A stretch of DNA of 64,000 nt from positions 1 through 64,000 of the forward strand of contig JAATWA010000006.1 in NCBI GenBank assembly GCA_013361095.1. Reading direction: 5' to 3'. The position numbers and the translations under genes are program-made. Each line of letters begins with the position of its first letter. Position 1 is the stretch's first letter. The DNA comes from Pseudanabaena biceps. Its GTDB lineage: Bacteria; Cyanobacteriota; Cyanobacteriia; Pseudanabaenales; Pseudanabaenaceae. Below the pieces are notes generated by a model. It saw only the letters and a program-made list of their open reading frames with translations, had not been told where the DNA came from and searched no databases. This document shows positions 27,619 to 37,012 of the stretch, piece after piece.

Positions 27619-28701
27619 ATGGATAATCATACCGAAGAAGATACTCCGCCCCCTAAAAAGCGGTTTAGAAATCGGTCTAATTTTTGGTATCAATTAACCC
27701 ATGGTGCGCCCGTTGCGGTTATGTTGGCGGCAGTTCTGTATATGCTTTATCAACTGCTGCCCGTTTTAGAACTGATTGCGGTTGCCGCTTTAATTGCAGT
27801 GATCTTGAGAACGTTATTGCGCTGGCTGCAAAAGTTAGTTAAGGTGCATTGGATCGCTGTTCTAATTTTGATTAATTTAATTTTAGGATTTGGCATTTTC
27901 CTAATCACCTTCATCTTCCCTAGTTTGATCAATGAAACTCAACAGTTACTTGTTGTAGTTCCCAGCTATATCAATTCACTGACCGAACTATCGATAAAGC
28001 TGCATAGTAATTATAACTTTGTACCAGATCTCTCTCAGGGATTAGCTCAGTTTCAGAATTTTGCCGATCAGATCTTAGGTATATTTCCGCAGCTACTGAA
28101 ACAGACCTTGGGCGCGACAGTTGAACTGTTCGCAACTTTAATTCTTGCCCTTTATATGGCGTATGATCCTCAGGCTTTAATCGGGGGCGTATTACGATTA
28201 ACACCGCGTCAGCATCACCAAAGATTTAAACGATTACTAAAGGCTACAGGCGTGAGATTACGCGGCTGGATCTTTGGCACAGGCGTGGCGATGTTGTTTT
28301 TGGGATTAGGAGTAGCGATCGGGCTTTGGGCTTTAGGCATTCCTCTAGCTCTATCTTTTGGCGTAATTGCGGGCTTATTGGAAATAATTCCTTATTTTGG
28401 CTCGATCGCTGGAGCTTTACTACCCGTATTAATTGCCCTTAGCATTTCACCTGTTAAATTTCTATTTACTGTGATTCTATTTTTAGTACTCAATCAGGTA
28501 GATGCTCACATTATCCAACCCTTAGTTATGGGTAAGCAGGTACATCTCCATCCAGTTGTGGTAATTATTACTTTTCTAGTTATGGGTAAGCTAATGGGAT
28601 TAATTGGCATTCTTTTGGCAGTTCCTGCGGCGGCTGTATTAGTTACGTTCATTGATGAATTTTTTCCACCCGAATCTACTGAAGAGGTAACTGCTGAGTA
28701 A
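27619..28701 (+). CDS. AI-2E family transporter (UPF0118/PerM)
   Basis: 360 residues with about seven to eight membrane helices. The paired N-terminal helices are followed by a soluble loop (about 100-150) and the C-terminal signature GLLEIIPYFGSIAGALLPVLIAL, then NQVDAHIIQPLVMGK. Family members were named for possible autoinducer-2 export, but several act as Na+/H+ antiporters, so the solute is unknown. It begins 36 bp after the glucoamylase gene, and HIP1-like octamers are present. The neighbour downstream is convergent (17 bp gap). Confidence 0.85.
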   Translation: MDNHTEEDTPPPKKRFRNRSNFWYQLTHGAPVAVMLAAVLYMLYQLLPVLELIAVAALIAVILRTLLRWLQKLVKVHWIAVLILINLILGFGIFLITFIFPSLINETQQLLVVVPSYINSLTELSIKLHSNYNFVPDLSQGLAQFQNFADQILGIFPQLLKQTLGATVELFATLILALYMAYDPQALIGGVLRLTPRQHHQRFKRLLKATGVRLRGWIFGTGVAMLFLGLGVAIGLWALGIPLALSFGVIAGLLEIIPYFGSIAGALLPVLIALSISPVKFLFTVILFLVLNQVDAHIIQPLVMGKQVHLHPVVVIITFLVMGKLMGLIGILLAVPAAAVLVTFIDEFFPPESTEEVTAE

Positions 28702-28717
28702 TCTGTAATCATTACTT

Positions 28718-29626
28718 CTAGAGCAATTGAGTACCACGAGTATTCAGGTGAATCGCGTATAAAGATGTACTTGCGGCAATAAAAAGGCGATCGCCTTCCT
28801 GTCCACCAAAGGTCAAATTCGCACAGGTTTCTGGAACTAAAATCTTGCCAAGGTGAGTACCATCAGGAGCATAAACTTGCACGCTGTCTTGAGAAGTAAC
28901 GAATATATTTCCCTGTATATCTACCCGTAGTCCATCGGGCTCCCCAGGACTAATCTCAGTAAATACGCGACCATTTAAAGCTTTGCATTCATTCACAACG
29001 TCATAAGCTCGAATATGATGATAGCCATTTGGAAGATCGAATGCTGAGGAATCCGATACATAAAGAATCTGTTCATCAGGACTGAAGGCGAGTCCATTGG
29101 GACGTAGCATATCAGTAATTACCGCCTCAATTTCACCTGTGTCTGGGACAAAGCGATAGACATAGCTGCCTACTTGTTCTTGCGTACCACCATAGCCTTG
29201 ATTAGGTTGAGTCAGCCCATAGGGTGGATCGGTGAACCAAATTGTACCGTCGTACTTGACTACTAAGTCATTGGGACTATTCAAGCGTTTACCTTGATAG
29301 CGATCGACTAAGGTTTGCCACTCACCATTAAATTCCTGACGAATGATCGCCCGCAAACCTGATGAACAAGCCACAATTCGCCCTTCGCGATCGCGATAAT
29401 TTCCACTCTGAAAGTCGGAAGGATCGCGCAACACACTTACGCCATCAAGATCACTCCAACGCAGCAATCGATTGCCGTGAGCATCGCTCCAGATTATGCT
29501 GTCATCTTCGCGAATATAAACTGGTCCTTCACTCCAGACTACGCCACTAGCGATTTTTTGCAGCACAGCATCAGGATGGATGAGTAACTTTATGCGATCG
29601 TCATAAATTTCAATTGCCTCAGACAT
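28718..29626 (-). CDS. SMP-30/gluconolactonase family hydrolase
   Basis: 302 residues forming a six-bladed beta-propeller. The divalent-metal ligands can be placed at E34 (SEGPVY), N119 (LNSPNDLVVK), N178 (RPNGLAFSPDE) and D231 (EPDGLRVDIQGN). Such enzymes hydrolyse sugar lactones such as glucono-1,5-lactone. It is the last gene of the minus-strand operon 31638-28718 (cupin-like, DoxX, VOC protein, lactonase), with gaps of 5, 20 and 13 bp. A GMC sugar-dehydrogenase-like flavoprotein is divergent from that operon, so a dehydrogenase-lactonase pairing is likely. Confidence 0.88.
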   Translation of the reverse strand: MSEAIEIYDDRIKLLIHPDAVLQKIASGVVWSEGPVYIREDDSIIWSDAHGNRLLRWSDLDGVSVLRDPSDFQSGNYRDREGRIVACSSGLRAIIRQEFNGEWQTLVDRYQGKRLNSPNDLVVKYDGTIWFTDPPYGLTQPNQGYGGTQEQVGSYVYRFVPDTGEIEAVITDMLRPNGLAFSPDEQILYVSDSSAFDLPNGYHHIRAYDVVNECKALNGRVFTEISPGEPDGLRVDIQGNIFVTSQDSVQVYAPDGTHLGKILVPETCANLTFGGQEGDRLFIAASTSLYAIHLNTRGTQLL

Positions 29627-29639
29627 GAGAATCTCCTAT

Positions 29640-30578
29640 TTAGTTTATTGCTCTAATTAGTAAATTATGTCCATTGGGATCTTTAACTAAACATCTATTT
29701 CCTGCAAGAGATGCATGGGTAAAGCGCTTGACTACCTCTTCAACGTTATCGAAAATATCGTCAACGATGAGTTCAATCTGCATATGAGCGATATCGTAAC
29801 TTTTCCAATCAGTGGGAATTGGACGACCATTACTAGGCTGAATATAATCCAGCAGTTCAATCCCCATACCGCCTTGAATCGGTCGTAACGACGTTACTTT
29901 GACCATCGCATTTGGCAAATTATCCAGACGAGCTTGAATTTCTCGCCAATTCAAACTGCTACCTTGCACCTGCATTCCCAGTAGATCGCGATAAAACAAC
30001 AGACTTTGTTCGGTGTTGGCAACAGCGATCGCACTATGATCGATGCCCAAGAATAGACGATTAGTTTCATGATGCCATTTAGATTGACCCTTATCAGGTG
30101 GAAACCAGATTAGTTCTAAATCATGACGATCATAATCTCTAAACTTGAAGGCTCGAATGTGTGCCGCAGCAACGTTGTCAGGTGGAAATGTCTGAGGTTC
30201 AGTTGAGATCGGTTTAATCGGAAAAGATTTTAAATGAGCATAGGCCCGATCCATATCGCTGACCACGATCGCTAAATGTTGGAACCATAGATCATTACTT
30301 TGAGAATCCAATGGAATTGGTTTCCCCTGAATGTTGACATACTGCACTAACTCGATTTGTTCATCACCAAGTTTTAAAGTCACAATCCGAATTTTTGAAT
30401 TAGCAATCTCTGATAAATCGCAATAATCTTTTCCATCAACTGTGATATCTGAAACAGATGCAAACCCAAGTGCTTGGCAGTAAAAATCTTTAGAACGATC
30501 AACATCCTCTACAGTCAAGCTGATGGCTCGAATGCGTTGCACTTGAATAGAAGTTTGAATCGATGGGTTCATAGACAA
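29640..30578 (-). CDS. Two-domain VOC (glyoxalase/dioxygenase fold) protein
   Basis: 312 residues made of two vicinal-oxygen-chelate modules. The first (about 10-160) opens IRAISLTVEDVDRSKDFYCQ; the second (about 170-312) opens GIDHSAIAVANTEQSLLFYR. Possible metal ligands are H in WFQHLAIVV, H in GIDHSAI, H in IAHMQIEL and E in IELIVDD. Members include extradiol dioxygenases, glyoxalases and isomerases, so the reaction is undefined. It is third in the four-gene operon, 13 bp before the SMP-30 lactonase, which suggests work on a sugar-derived or carbonyl compound. Confidence 0.8.
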   Translation of the reverse strand: MSMNPSIQTSIQVQRIRAISLTVEDVDRSKDFYCQALGFASVSDITVDGKDYCDLSEIANSKIRIVTLKLGDEQIELVQYVNIQGKPIPLDSQSNDLWFQHLAIVVSDMDRAYAHLKSFPIKPISTEPQTFPPDNVAAAHIRAFKFRDYDRHDLELIWFPPDKGQSKWHHETNRLFLGIDHSAIAVANTEQSLLFYRDLLGMQVQGSSLNWREIQARLDNLPNAMVKVTSLRPIQGGMGIELLDYIQPSNGRPIPTDWKSYDIAHMQIELIVDDIFDNVEEVVKRFTHASLAGNRCLVKDPNGHNLLIRAIN

Positions 30579-30598
30579 ATTTCAATTACAAAAAGTTT

Positions 30599-31144
30599 TT
30601 ATCCGAAAAGTAAAGCATCTACTGAGAATGCGCCAGGCCCTAAAACTGCGATCGCAATCAACAGCAGACAATACATAAAAGCCTTTTCCCAACTCGGTGG
30701 TTCGCCTTTTCCTTTTGGCCCTTGATACTGGTCAGGAGGGATTAAATAAGGATCTGGAGCCATAAATGATGTACCGCCAGAAATTTCTAGAAATATAGCA
30801 AATACCATTGAAGCTAAAATTGCTAGACTTGCTAGAGGCGTAAGGAGTCCCACAATTAAACCTAGTCCACCGAGTAACATAGACAAGGCTGACAAAAAGC
30901 AAAGCGCGATCGGCATTTTTACAGCAGCAGACCATTGCTGAAGATGCGTAATCTTAGGATAGCCGTGCATCAAAAATAGTCCGCCAACACCTACTCTAAG
31001 CAATAAAAGTGTCCAGCCTGCAAGTCCAGACGGAAAAGCTAAATAAAAGGATTTGAGCAAATGTAAAGCAGATGCTGGAAGATCAGGGGTGACATTACCT
31101 AGTAGAAATGCGATCGTAACTCCAAACGCAAATTTATAAATCAT
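30599..31144 (-). CDS. DoxX family membrane protein
   Basis: 181 residues with four to five hydrophobic spans. The DoxX core reads TLLLLRVGVGGLFLMHGYPK (about 45-64), with later spans LSALSMLLGGLGLIVGLLTP and AILASMVFAIFLEISGG. DoxX proteins are small quinone-linked membrane subunits first named in an archaeal thiosulfate:quinone oxidoreductase; most bacterial homologues have no proven partner. A loop with APDPYLIPPDQYQGPKGKG faces one side. Five bases separate it from the upstream cupin-like gene and 20 from the VOC gene, so it is firmly inside this operon and may hand electrons to quinone. Confidence 0.8.
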   Translation of the reverse strand: MIYKFAFGVTIAFLLGNVTPDLPASALHLLKSFYLAFPSGLAGWTLLLLRVGVGGLFLMHGYPKITHLQQWSAAVKMPIALCFLSALSMLLGGLGLIVGLLTPLASLAILASMVFAIFLEISGGTSFMAPDPYLIPPDQYQGPKGKGEPPSWEKAFMYCLLLIAIAVLGPGAFSVDALLFG

Positions 31145-31149
31145 TGATT

Positions 31150-31638
31150 TTACTCAGTCTTAGTCGTCAAAGTCTGATCAAACTGAATAATCATCATCAC
31201 ACATGGCTGATCGCCCACGGTTCCCGAAAGATGTCCCTGACGACCTTGTGAATCTGCTTTTGTGTTTTGGTCTTCTCCAAAGGATATCTCACCAACACCC
31301 ATTTGGACACGCTGTCCGTCCATCGTTTCCACAAACCAACATCCTGATAGCGGCACAATCCACTGAGGCTTAGGATTCTCGTGCCAAGCGCCAACCCAAC
31401 CCGCAGGAAGCACTGAAAAGACTACGTTAGCTCCCTTTTGTTGAGATTGACCTAGCCACTGCGGCGAGGCAGGTGGTGCAATACTTTGCAAAATGAAATC
31501 CTGAATCTTGCGACGAGATTGATGACTGACACCTTCTTGATCAGTCCAAACATGCCAATAATCAATACTAGGTGGAATTGAATCTTGATTGAAAGTATTT
31601 AATTGAGAATCTATTTGAGTTTGACGAAAATTATGCAT
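31150..31638 (-). CDS. Cupin-fold hypothetical protein
   Basis: 162 residues, first gene of the four-gene operon. The region WVGAWHENPKPQWIVPLSGC to ETMDGQRVQMGVGEISFGED (about 87-130) follows the two conserved cupin motifs. The histidine in AWHENP and the glutamate in EISFGED would be metal ligands. It ends with GHLSGTVGDQPCVMMIIQF. No closer function is recognised. The operon's other products (DoxX, VOC, lactonase) suggest an oxidative step on a small metabolite. No signal sequence. The call rests on motif shape. Confidence 0.65.
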   Translation of the reverse strand: MHNFRQTQIDSQLNTFNQDSIPPSIDYWHVWTDQEGVSHQSRRKIQDFILQSIAPPASPQWLGQSQQKGANVVFSVLPAGWVGAWHENPKPQWIVPLSGCWFVETMDGQRVQMGVGEISFGEDQNTKADSQGRQGHLSGTVGDQPCVMMIIQFDQTLTTKTE

Positions 31639-31978
31639 ATAATAAATTCTCTTTATTTCATAGTATTTCTATGAAAGTTCTTATTAAAATTCAAGTAGAA
31701 AATAAAATATTTTTTATTTAGCCTTTACTTAATTTATTCTAATTCTAGCAACTATCTCAAAAAGCTATATCTTGCTATAGACCGACTTTCTAATCTTAAA
31801 TCTATGTCATTTGCGGGATAGAAAATACAAATATTTTGTGATAACTTTTGATGGATTTATAAATTTTCCTATTCAAAAAATTAAAGATAATTCTTCTTGA
31901 TTTCTATTCATTTTTTTAACTTAATGTATTCATAATATTCAAATTAAGAAGTAATTAATATATGGTTTTAAAACTTAT
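31639..31978. promoter_or_regulatory. Divergent promoter region between operon and GMC gene
   Basis: 340 AT-rich bases between two divergent transcription units. Several TATAAT-like hexamers are possible, but none stands out. There is no coding content. It probably carries both promoters, which would let one regulator control the sugar dehydrogenase and the lactonase operon together. Confidence 0.4.
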
Positions 31979-33553
31979 ATGAATATCGCTGAATCCTATG
32001 ACATAATTATTATTGGAACTGGTGCTGGCGGCGGCACACTTGCTCATCAGCTCGCTCCCACAGGCAAAAAGATTTTAGTATTAGAGCGTGGTGATTTTCT
32101 ACCCAGAGAAAAGGCTAATTGGAGCGCTTTAGATGTGTATCAGAAAGAGAGATATCATACTGAAGAAAAGTGGTACGACCATGAAGAAAAGCCATTCCGA
32201 CCTCAGACAGGATATTGGGTAGGTGGAAATACTAAAGTATATGGTGCAGCCCTACTACGACTGAGAGAGCGTGACTTCAGCGAAGTCTATCACCAAGATG
32301 GTATTTCTCCAGCTTGGCCCTTGACTTATCAAGACTTTTCTCCCTACTATCTCCAAGCAGAAAAACTTTATGACGTTCATGGTGAACGTGGTGCAGACCC
32401 GACCGAACCTCCCTGTAATGAACCCTATTTTTATCCTGCGGTAAGCCACGAGCCAGATATGCAGGTGATTGCTGATAATATTCGTGAGCTGGGTTATCAT
32501 CCTTTTAACTTGCCCTTAGGATTAAAGCTAAATGAAAAGGATCGAAACAATAGCCCTTGTATTCGCTGTGATACCTTCGATGGTTATCCATGTTTGTTAG
32601 GAGCTAAGGCTGATAGCGAGGTTAACGCAATTCGTCCTGCTCAAGAGCAGTATAAAAATGTTACGCTCCTGACTAATGCTAAAGTTTTACGTCTGATTAC
32701 TAACTTATCGGGTCGTGAAGTAACGGCAGTAGAAACAGAAATTGCGGGAGAGCAGTTTCTGTTTCAAAGCAATATTGTTATCGTTGCTTGCGGAGCGATT
32801 AACTCTGCGGTATTGCTATTACGCTCTGCTAACGACCAGCATCCGCAGGGATTAGCTAATAGTTCGGGTCAAGTAGGTCGCAACTTGATGAAGCACATAG
32901 CCACAGCGCTAGTGGCTCTCCATGCTGAACCAAATCATGCTAATTTCCAAAAGACGATCGCCGTTAATGATTTTTACTGGGGTGATCAAGACTTTGATTA
33001 CCCAATGGGTATGGTGCAAAATACTGGTAATGTTTTGGCGGATATGCTTCCTGCGCAATCCCCTGCCTTGATGGCTCCATTCGTAAAGCTAATCCCTCAG
33101 TTTGAACGTCATTTAATTGCGGAGAGAGCCGTTGGCTGGTGGCTCCAAACCGAAGATTTACCTAGCCCTAACAATCAGGTGTCGGTAGGAGCAGATGGCA
33201 AGATTTATTTAAATTACACTCCAAATAATACCGAAGCTGCCGATCGCCTAACCTATCGTTGGATATCAGTACTGAAGGCGATCGCTAATGCAGCTAAACA
33301 TGTTATTCCATTTAATCTCTATCCCCGTGTACAGATGCCTTTACAGTCTGTAGGACACCAGTGTGGTACTTGCAGATTTGGCATCGATCCTAAGACATCA
33401 GTGTTAGATATTAACTGCCGTACCCATGATATTAGTAATCTCTATGTTGTGGATGGTAGCTTCTTTCCTTCAATTTCGGCGGTCAACCCGACGCTGACAA
33501 TTATGGCAAACGCTTTACGAGTTGGCGATTATTTAGCCGAACAGATGAAGTAG
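31979..33553 (+). CDS. GMC family flavin oxidoreductase
   Basis: 524 residues. The FAD loop is IIIGTGAGGGTLAHQLA (about 10-26). The second conserved part is YWVGGNTKVYGAALLR (about 80-95), where GMC enzymes contact the flavin. The C-terminal signature is VVDGSFFPSISAVNPTLTIM with the catalytic His replaced by or located in the nearby VGHQCGTCRFG segment (about 458-468). Cysteine-rich stretches (CIRCDTFDGYPC, about 190-201) are typical of the bacterial subgroup related to glucose and gluconate dehydrogenases. Expected reaction: oxidation of an alcohol or sugar, electrons passed to quinone or O2. It is followed by an SDR sugar dehydrogenase. Confidence 0.85.
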   Translation: MNIAESYDIIIIGTGAGGGTLAHQLAPTGKKILVLERGDFLPREKANWSALDVYQKERYHTEEKWYDHEEKPFRPQTGYWVGGNTKVYGAALLRLRERDFSEVYHQDGISPAWPLTYQDFSPYYLQAEKLYDVHGERGADPTEPPCNEPYFYPAVSHEPDMQVIADNIRELGYHPFNLPLGLKLNEKDRNNSPCIRCDTFDGYPCLLGAKADSEVNAIRPAQEQYKNVTLLTNAKVLRLITNLSGREVTAVETEIAGEQFLFQSNIVIVACGAINSAVLLLRSANDQHPQGLANSSGQVGRNLMKHIATALVALHAEPNHANFQKTIAVNDFYWGDQDFDYPMGMVQNTGNVLADMLPAQSPALMAPFVKLIPQFERHLIAERAVGWWLQTEDLPSPNNQVSVGADGKIYLNYTPNNTEAADRLTYRWISVLKAIANAAKHVIPFNLYPRVQMPLQSVGHQCGTCRFGIDPKTSVLDINCRTHDISNLYVVDGSFFPSISAVNPTLTIMANALRVGDYLAEQMK

Positions 33554-33682
33554 CAAAGTCTCCGATCAGCATACTCAAGTGAGATATTTTTCCAAAAGAT
33601 AAACGCGATCGTTATATTTACTTCATTGAGTATTTTTGATGTCCAATTAATCTATTAGCTAATTTATTATTACAGGAACGCT

Positions 33683-34495
33683 ATGAGCTATTCTCCCTAT
33701 CTTCTCAAAGGTCAAAAAGCCCTGATTACAGGTGCTAGTTCAGGTATTGGTGAAGCCGCCGCACGCCATTTAGCAAAAGCAGGAGCCTCGGTTGTCATCA
33801 ATTATCACTCAGGAAAAGAAGCAGCCGAGAAAATTGTTGGCGAAATTCGTGCTGAAGGGGGAGAAGCGATTGCCATAGAAGCTAACGTCGCTAAAGAAGA
33901 AGAAGTTTTGAAAATGTTTACTGAGATGTATCGGCAGTTTGGCACAATTGATATTCTAGTGAACAACGCAGGATTACAAAAAGATGCCGCTTTTGTCGAT
34001 ATGACTCTTGAGGAGTGGAATTTGGTAATTGGTGTGAATCTAACAGGACAATTCCTGTGCGCCCGCGAAGCTGCAAAAGAGTTTTTACGTCGGGGTGTAA
34101 AGCCAGATATATCTTGCTCTGCGGGCAAAATTATTTGTATGAGTTCAGTACACCAGATTATTCCTTGGGCAGGACATGTTAACTACGCTACCAGTAAAGG
34201 CGGCATTGACATGATGATGAAAAGTATTGCCCAAGAGCTTGCACCGCAAAAGATTCGCGTCAACAGCATTGCCCCAGGAGCAATCAAAACTCCAATTAAT
34301 AAAGATGCATGGAGTACACCTGAAGCTGAAGCAAAACTGCTTAAACTAATTCCATCAGGACGAGTAGGAGAACCCGATGATATTGGCAAAGCTGTAGTTT
34401 GGTTAGCCTCAGACGACTCTGACTACGTTAACGGAGAAACTTTGTTTGTGGATGGTGGCATGACTTTGTATCCTGGCTTTGCTACAGGCGGCTAA
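33683..34495 (+). CDS. SDR family glucose 1-dehydrogenase-like oxidoreductase
   Basis: 270 residues of a classical short-chain dehydrogenase. Motifs in order: TGASSGIGEAAARHLAKAG (about 17-35), NNAG (about 93-96), the catalytic S in ICMSSVHQ (about 152), YATSK (about 170-174) and PGAIKTPI (about 200-207). The sequence resembles the glucose-1-dehydrogenase branch; oxidation of glucose to gluconolactone with NAD(P) is the leading guess. A good ribosome site, AGGAACG, lies just before ATG 33683. It sits 129 bp after the GMC gene and ends before a long perfect hairpin. Confidence 0.85.
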   Translation: MSYSPYLLKGQKALITGASSGIGEAAARHLAKAGASVVINYHSGKEAAEKIVGEIRAEGGEAIAIEANVAKEEEVLKMFTEMYRQFGTIDILVNNAGLQKDAAFVDMTLEEWNLVIGVNLTGQFLCAREAAKEFLRRGVKPDISCSAGKIICMSSVHQIIPWAGHVNYATSKGGIDMMMKSIAQELAPQKIRVNSIAPGAIKTPINKDAWSTPEAEAKLLKLIPSGRVGEPDDIGKAVVWLASDDSDYVNGETLFVDGGMTLYPGFATGG

Positions 34496-34537
34496 TTCTT
34501 TTCTATAGCGGTAGCCAGTTATGTTAGGACAAACCCA

Positions 34538-34588
34538 AAACCCAAAAGAGAGTTGCGGCGCTCCGCGCCGCAACTCTCTTTTGGGTTT
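34538..34588. terminator. Perfect 23-bp hairpin, bidirectional terminator candidate
   Basis: Arms at 34538-34560 and 34566-34588 are perfectly complementary, with the 5-nt loop CTCCG. The outer ends are AAACCC/GGGTTT. It lies between the convergent SDR and ctaE genes, a natural place for termination on both strands. The very long perfect stem is more like the dispersed palindromes of cyanobacteria than a minimal terminator. Confidence 0.65.
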
Positions 34589-34621
34589 TATGTCTTAACT
34601 AAAATGGCTATAGCTATAAAA

Positions 34622-35293
34622 TTACCAAAGATAGAGCAGGGAAAATAATATCACCCAAATAACATCTACAAAGTGCCAAAACAGCGTGGTAGCGTTTACG
34701 CCAAATCTACTGTTTTTGTAGTTGTCTGGAATAAAAGAGCGGATTAGCATAATGATTTGTAAAATCACACCACTCAGAATATGCAATCCGTGAAATCCAG
34801 TTAAGATGTAAAAAGTTGCTCCCATCACTCCAGAGCGTAAGCCAAAATTAAGATGGCTCCACTCGATCGCTTGACCAATGAGAAAGTAAGTTCCCATCAG
34901 AGATGTGATTAGCCAGAGCCATCGAAATTTATTGATTTGCTGACGACTGAGGGAGCGTTCTGCTAGTTGAATCACTCCACTACTCGCTAGCAATATCACT
35001 GTGTTTATAATCACAAATGTCGATGCTTCTGGTTTGGTAACTCCTGTGGGAACCCAGTTGGGAGTATAAACTCTTAGGACAATATAAGCAAAGAAAAAAC
35101 TAATAAAAATAATGCTCTCTGAGAGCAAAAATATGGTGAAGCCAAACATGTCTTTACCATGATCATCAGTATGATCGCCGCCCCCACTAGGCAAAAAGCG
35201 TTGCATCCATCGCGGGAATCTCTGGCGCAAATGTTCAATGTCCACTGGGCTTTCATCATGGTGAATTACTTTTGGCTGAGGCGATCGCGTCAT
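34622..35293 (-). CDS. ctaEII: Heme-copper oxidase subunit III (ARTO type)
   Basis: 223 residues with five predicted membrane helices after a charged N-terminus. The subunit III signature runs through MFGFTIFLLSESIIFISFFF, HLNFGLRSGVMGATFYILTG, FHGLHILSGVILQ and LFWHFVDVIWVILFSLLYLW. The acidic residue in LLSESII is the conserved one facing the lipid pocket. This subunit supports assembly and proton uptake of the oxidase. It is the last gene of ctaC-ctaD-ctaE, 51 bp after ctaD. Five helices rather than seven is the usual cyanobacterial form. Confidence 0.9.
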   Translation of the reverse strand: MTRSPQPKVIHHDESPVDIEHLRQRFPRWMQRFLPSGGGDHTDDHGKDMFGFTIFLLSESIIFISFFFAYIVLRVYTPNWVPTGVTKPEASTFVIINTVILLASSGVIQLAERSLSRQQINKFRWLWLITSLMGTYFLIGQAIEWSHLNFGLRSGVMGATFYILTGFHGLHILSGVILQIIMLIRSFIPDNYKNSRFGVNATTLFWHFVDVIWVILFSLLYLW

Positions 35294-35344
35294 GGCTTAA
35301 CCCTTATAAAAGAACCTGTGAAAAAACTTATGAATATAGCCAGA

Positions 35345-37012
35345 TTAGTCTGAGGTGTTTACAGAAGGATCACTCTCCCCATAAGCTCTTGGCTCACCAT
35401 AATCATAGGGTGGGAAAGTAACGTAAGGCACTTCCGCAAAGTTTTCTTTTGGTGGAGGTGAAGAGGTTGTCCATTCTAGTCCAGTCGCTCGCCAAGGATT
35501 GTTGTTGGTTTGGCGTCCTTGCAGCCATGAGGCAACTATATTGGCAATAAACGGTAATGTCGAAGCTCCTAACAAGAAGGCTCCCAAGCTGGAGAGGACA
35601 TTCCCTCCTTGGTAAATCGGCTCATAGGAAGCAACCCGCCGTAACATACCCTGCAAACCTAAAGAATGCATCGGAAAAAAGGTAAGATTCGCTCCCAAAA
35701 ATGTCAGCCAGAAATGCAGCTTACCCCAGCCTTCCGCATACATCCTGCCCGTGATTTTGGGAAACCAAAAGTAAATGGCAGCGTAAATTGCCATAGTAAT
35801 TGTATTGAATACAATGTAGTGAAAATGCCCTACGACAAAGTAAGTATTATTGACGTGCAAATCGAAGGAATTCGAGGCTAGCATTACACCAGTAATCCCA
35901 CCAAAAATAAACATGCTTACTCCTCCCAGAGCAAATAACATGGGAGTATCTAGATGCAGCTTACCTCGCCAGATTGTAGCAATCCAGCCAAACGTTTTCA
36001 CTCCTGTGGGCACGGCTGCTAATCCTGAAGTGATCGCAAACGTCATCCGCATCCAGCCGGGGGTAGCACTAGCAAACATATGATGTACCCAAACAAAGAT
36101 GCTGATTAAAGAAATCCCCAATGAAGCCAGAGCTAGGGAACGATAGCCAAATAATGGATTACGAGAGAACGCAGGTAAGATCTCGGCAAAGATTCCAAAT
36201 GCAGGTAGCGCCATTACATAGACTGCTGGATGGGAATAAAACCAAAATAGATGTTGATAGATAATTGGATCACCGTTTTGAAAAGAGTTGAAGATATTTG
36301 TGCCAAAAGAAAGATCAAACAGCAGTAAAATTAAGGCTCCTGTCAGTGATGGTAAACAAAAGAGTTGTAAAATTTGGGCGCTAAGCACAGACCAAACAAA
36401 TATAGGCATCCGAAAGAAAGTCATGCCGGGAGCGCGCATCCAGACAATAGTGGCAATAAAGTTAACACTTCCCATAATTGAAGAAATGCCCAGAAAAATT
36501 AAGCTGACAATCCAGAATAATTGACCATTGAGCCATTGCCCAGGCGCAGTTTGTAAGCTTACAGGTGGATAAGACCACCAACCTGATTGAGCGGGCCCGT
36601 TCGGCAACAGAAAACTTGACATTAGCAACATTCCCGCTGGTGAAATAATCCAAAAGGCGATCGCATTCAATCGCGGAAATGCCATATCTTTTGCCCCAAT
36701 CATCAGGGGAATCAAGTAATTGGCTAACCCCGCATTAAACGGAATAATCCACAGGAAAATCATCACCGTACCATGCAACGTAAACAAGGCGTTGTAAAGC
36801 GGGCGATCAAATAAATTAGATGTCGGAGTCAATAGTTCCGCACGAACCAGAATAGCGAATAATCCACCGACTAAAAAGAAAAAGAAACTCATCACCATGT
36901 ACTGGATGCCGATCACCTTGTGATCGGTGCTAAAGCGAAAATATTGTCGCCAATTGGTGTCTGTGCTAGCTTCAGGTTCAGGTTCAGATAAGTTAATCAG
37001 TGGTCGAGTCAT
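35345..37012 (-). CDS. ctaDII: Heme-copper oxidase subunit I (ARTO type)
   Basis: 555 residues with twelve helices. The heme a ligand H is in ALFTLHGTVMIF. The CuB/heme a3 site begins with LFWFYSHPAVYVMALPAFG, where the usual tyrosine follows the histidine but the glutamate of HPEVY is alanine, as I recall for ARTO enzymes. The paired histidines are in FVWVHHMFAS, and HFHYIVFN supplies the remaining heme ligands. The enzyme reduces O2 to water. Its ATG overlaps the ctaC stop (ATGA), so translation is coupled. The companion subunit II lacks CuA, which makes quinol or another donor more likely than cytochrome c. Confidence 0.93.
   Translation of the reverse strand: MTRPLINLSEPEPEASTDTNWRQYFRFSTDHKVIGIQYMVMSFFFFLVGGLFAILVRAELLTPTSNLFDRPLYNALFTLHGTVMIFLWIIPFNAGLANYLIPLMIGAKDMAFPRLNAIAFWIISPAGMLLMSSFLLPNGPAQSGWWSYPPVSLQTAPGQWLNGQLFWIVSLIFLGISSIMGSVNFIATIVWMRAPGMTFFRMPIFVWSVLSAQILQLFCLPSLTGALILLLFDLSFGTNIFNSFQNGDPIIYQHLFWFYSHPAVYVMALPAFGIFAEILPAFSRNPLFGYRSLALASLGISLISIFVWVHHMFASATPGWMRMTFAITSGLAAVPTGVKTFGWIATIWRGKLHLDTPMLFALGGVSMFIFGGITGVMLASNSFDLHVNNTYFVVGHFHYIVFNTITMAIYAAIYFWFPKITGRMYAEGWGKLHFWLTFLGANLTFFPMHSLGLQGMLRRVASYEPIYQGGNVLSSLGAFLLGASTLPFIANIVASWLQGRQTNNNPWRATGLEWTTSSPPPKENFAEVPYVTFPPYDYGEPRAYGESDPSVNTSD

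Noticed and set aside
30599..31144. DoxX as a terminal oxidase subunit
   Set aside because: No heme ligands of an oxidase; only the small DoxX-like membrane core is present.
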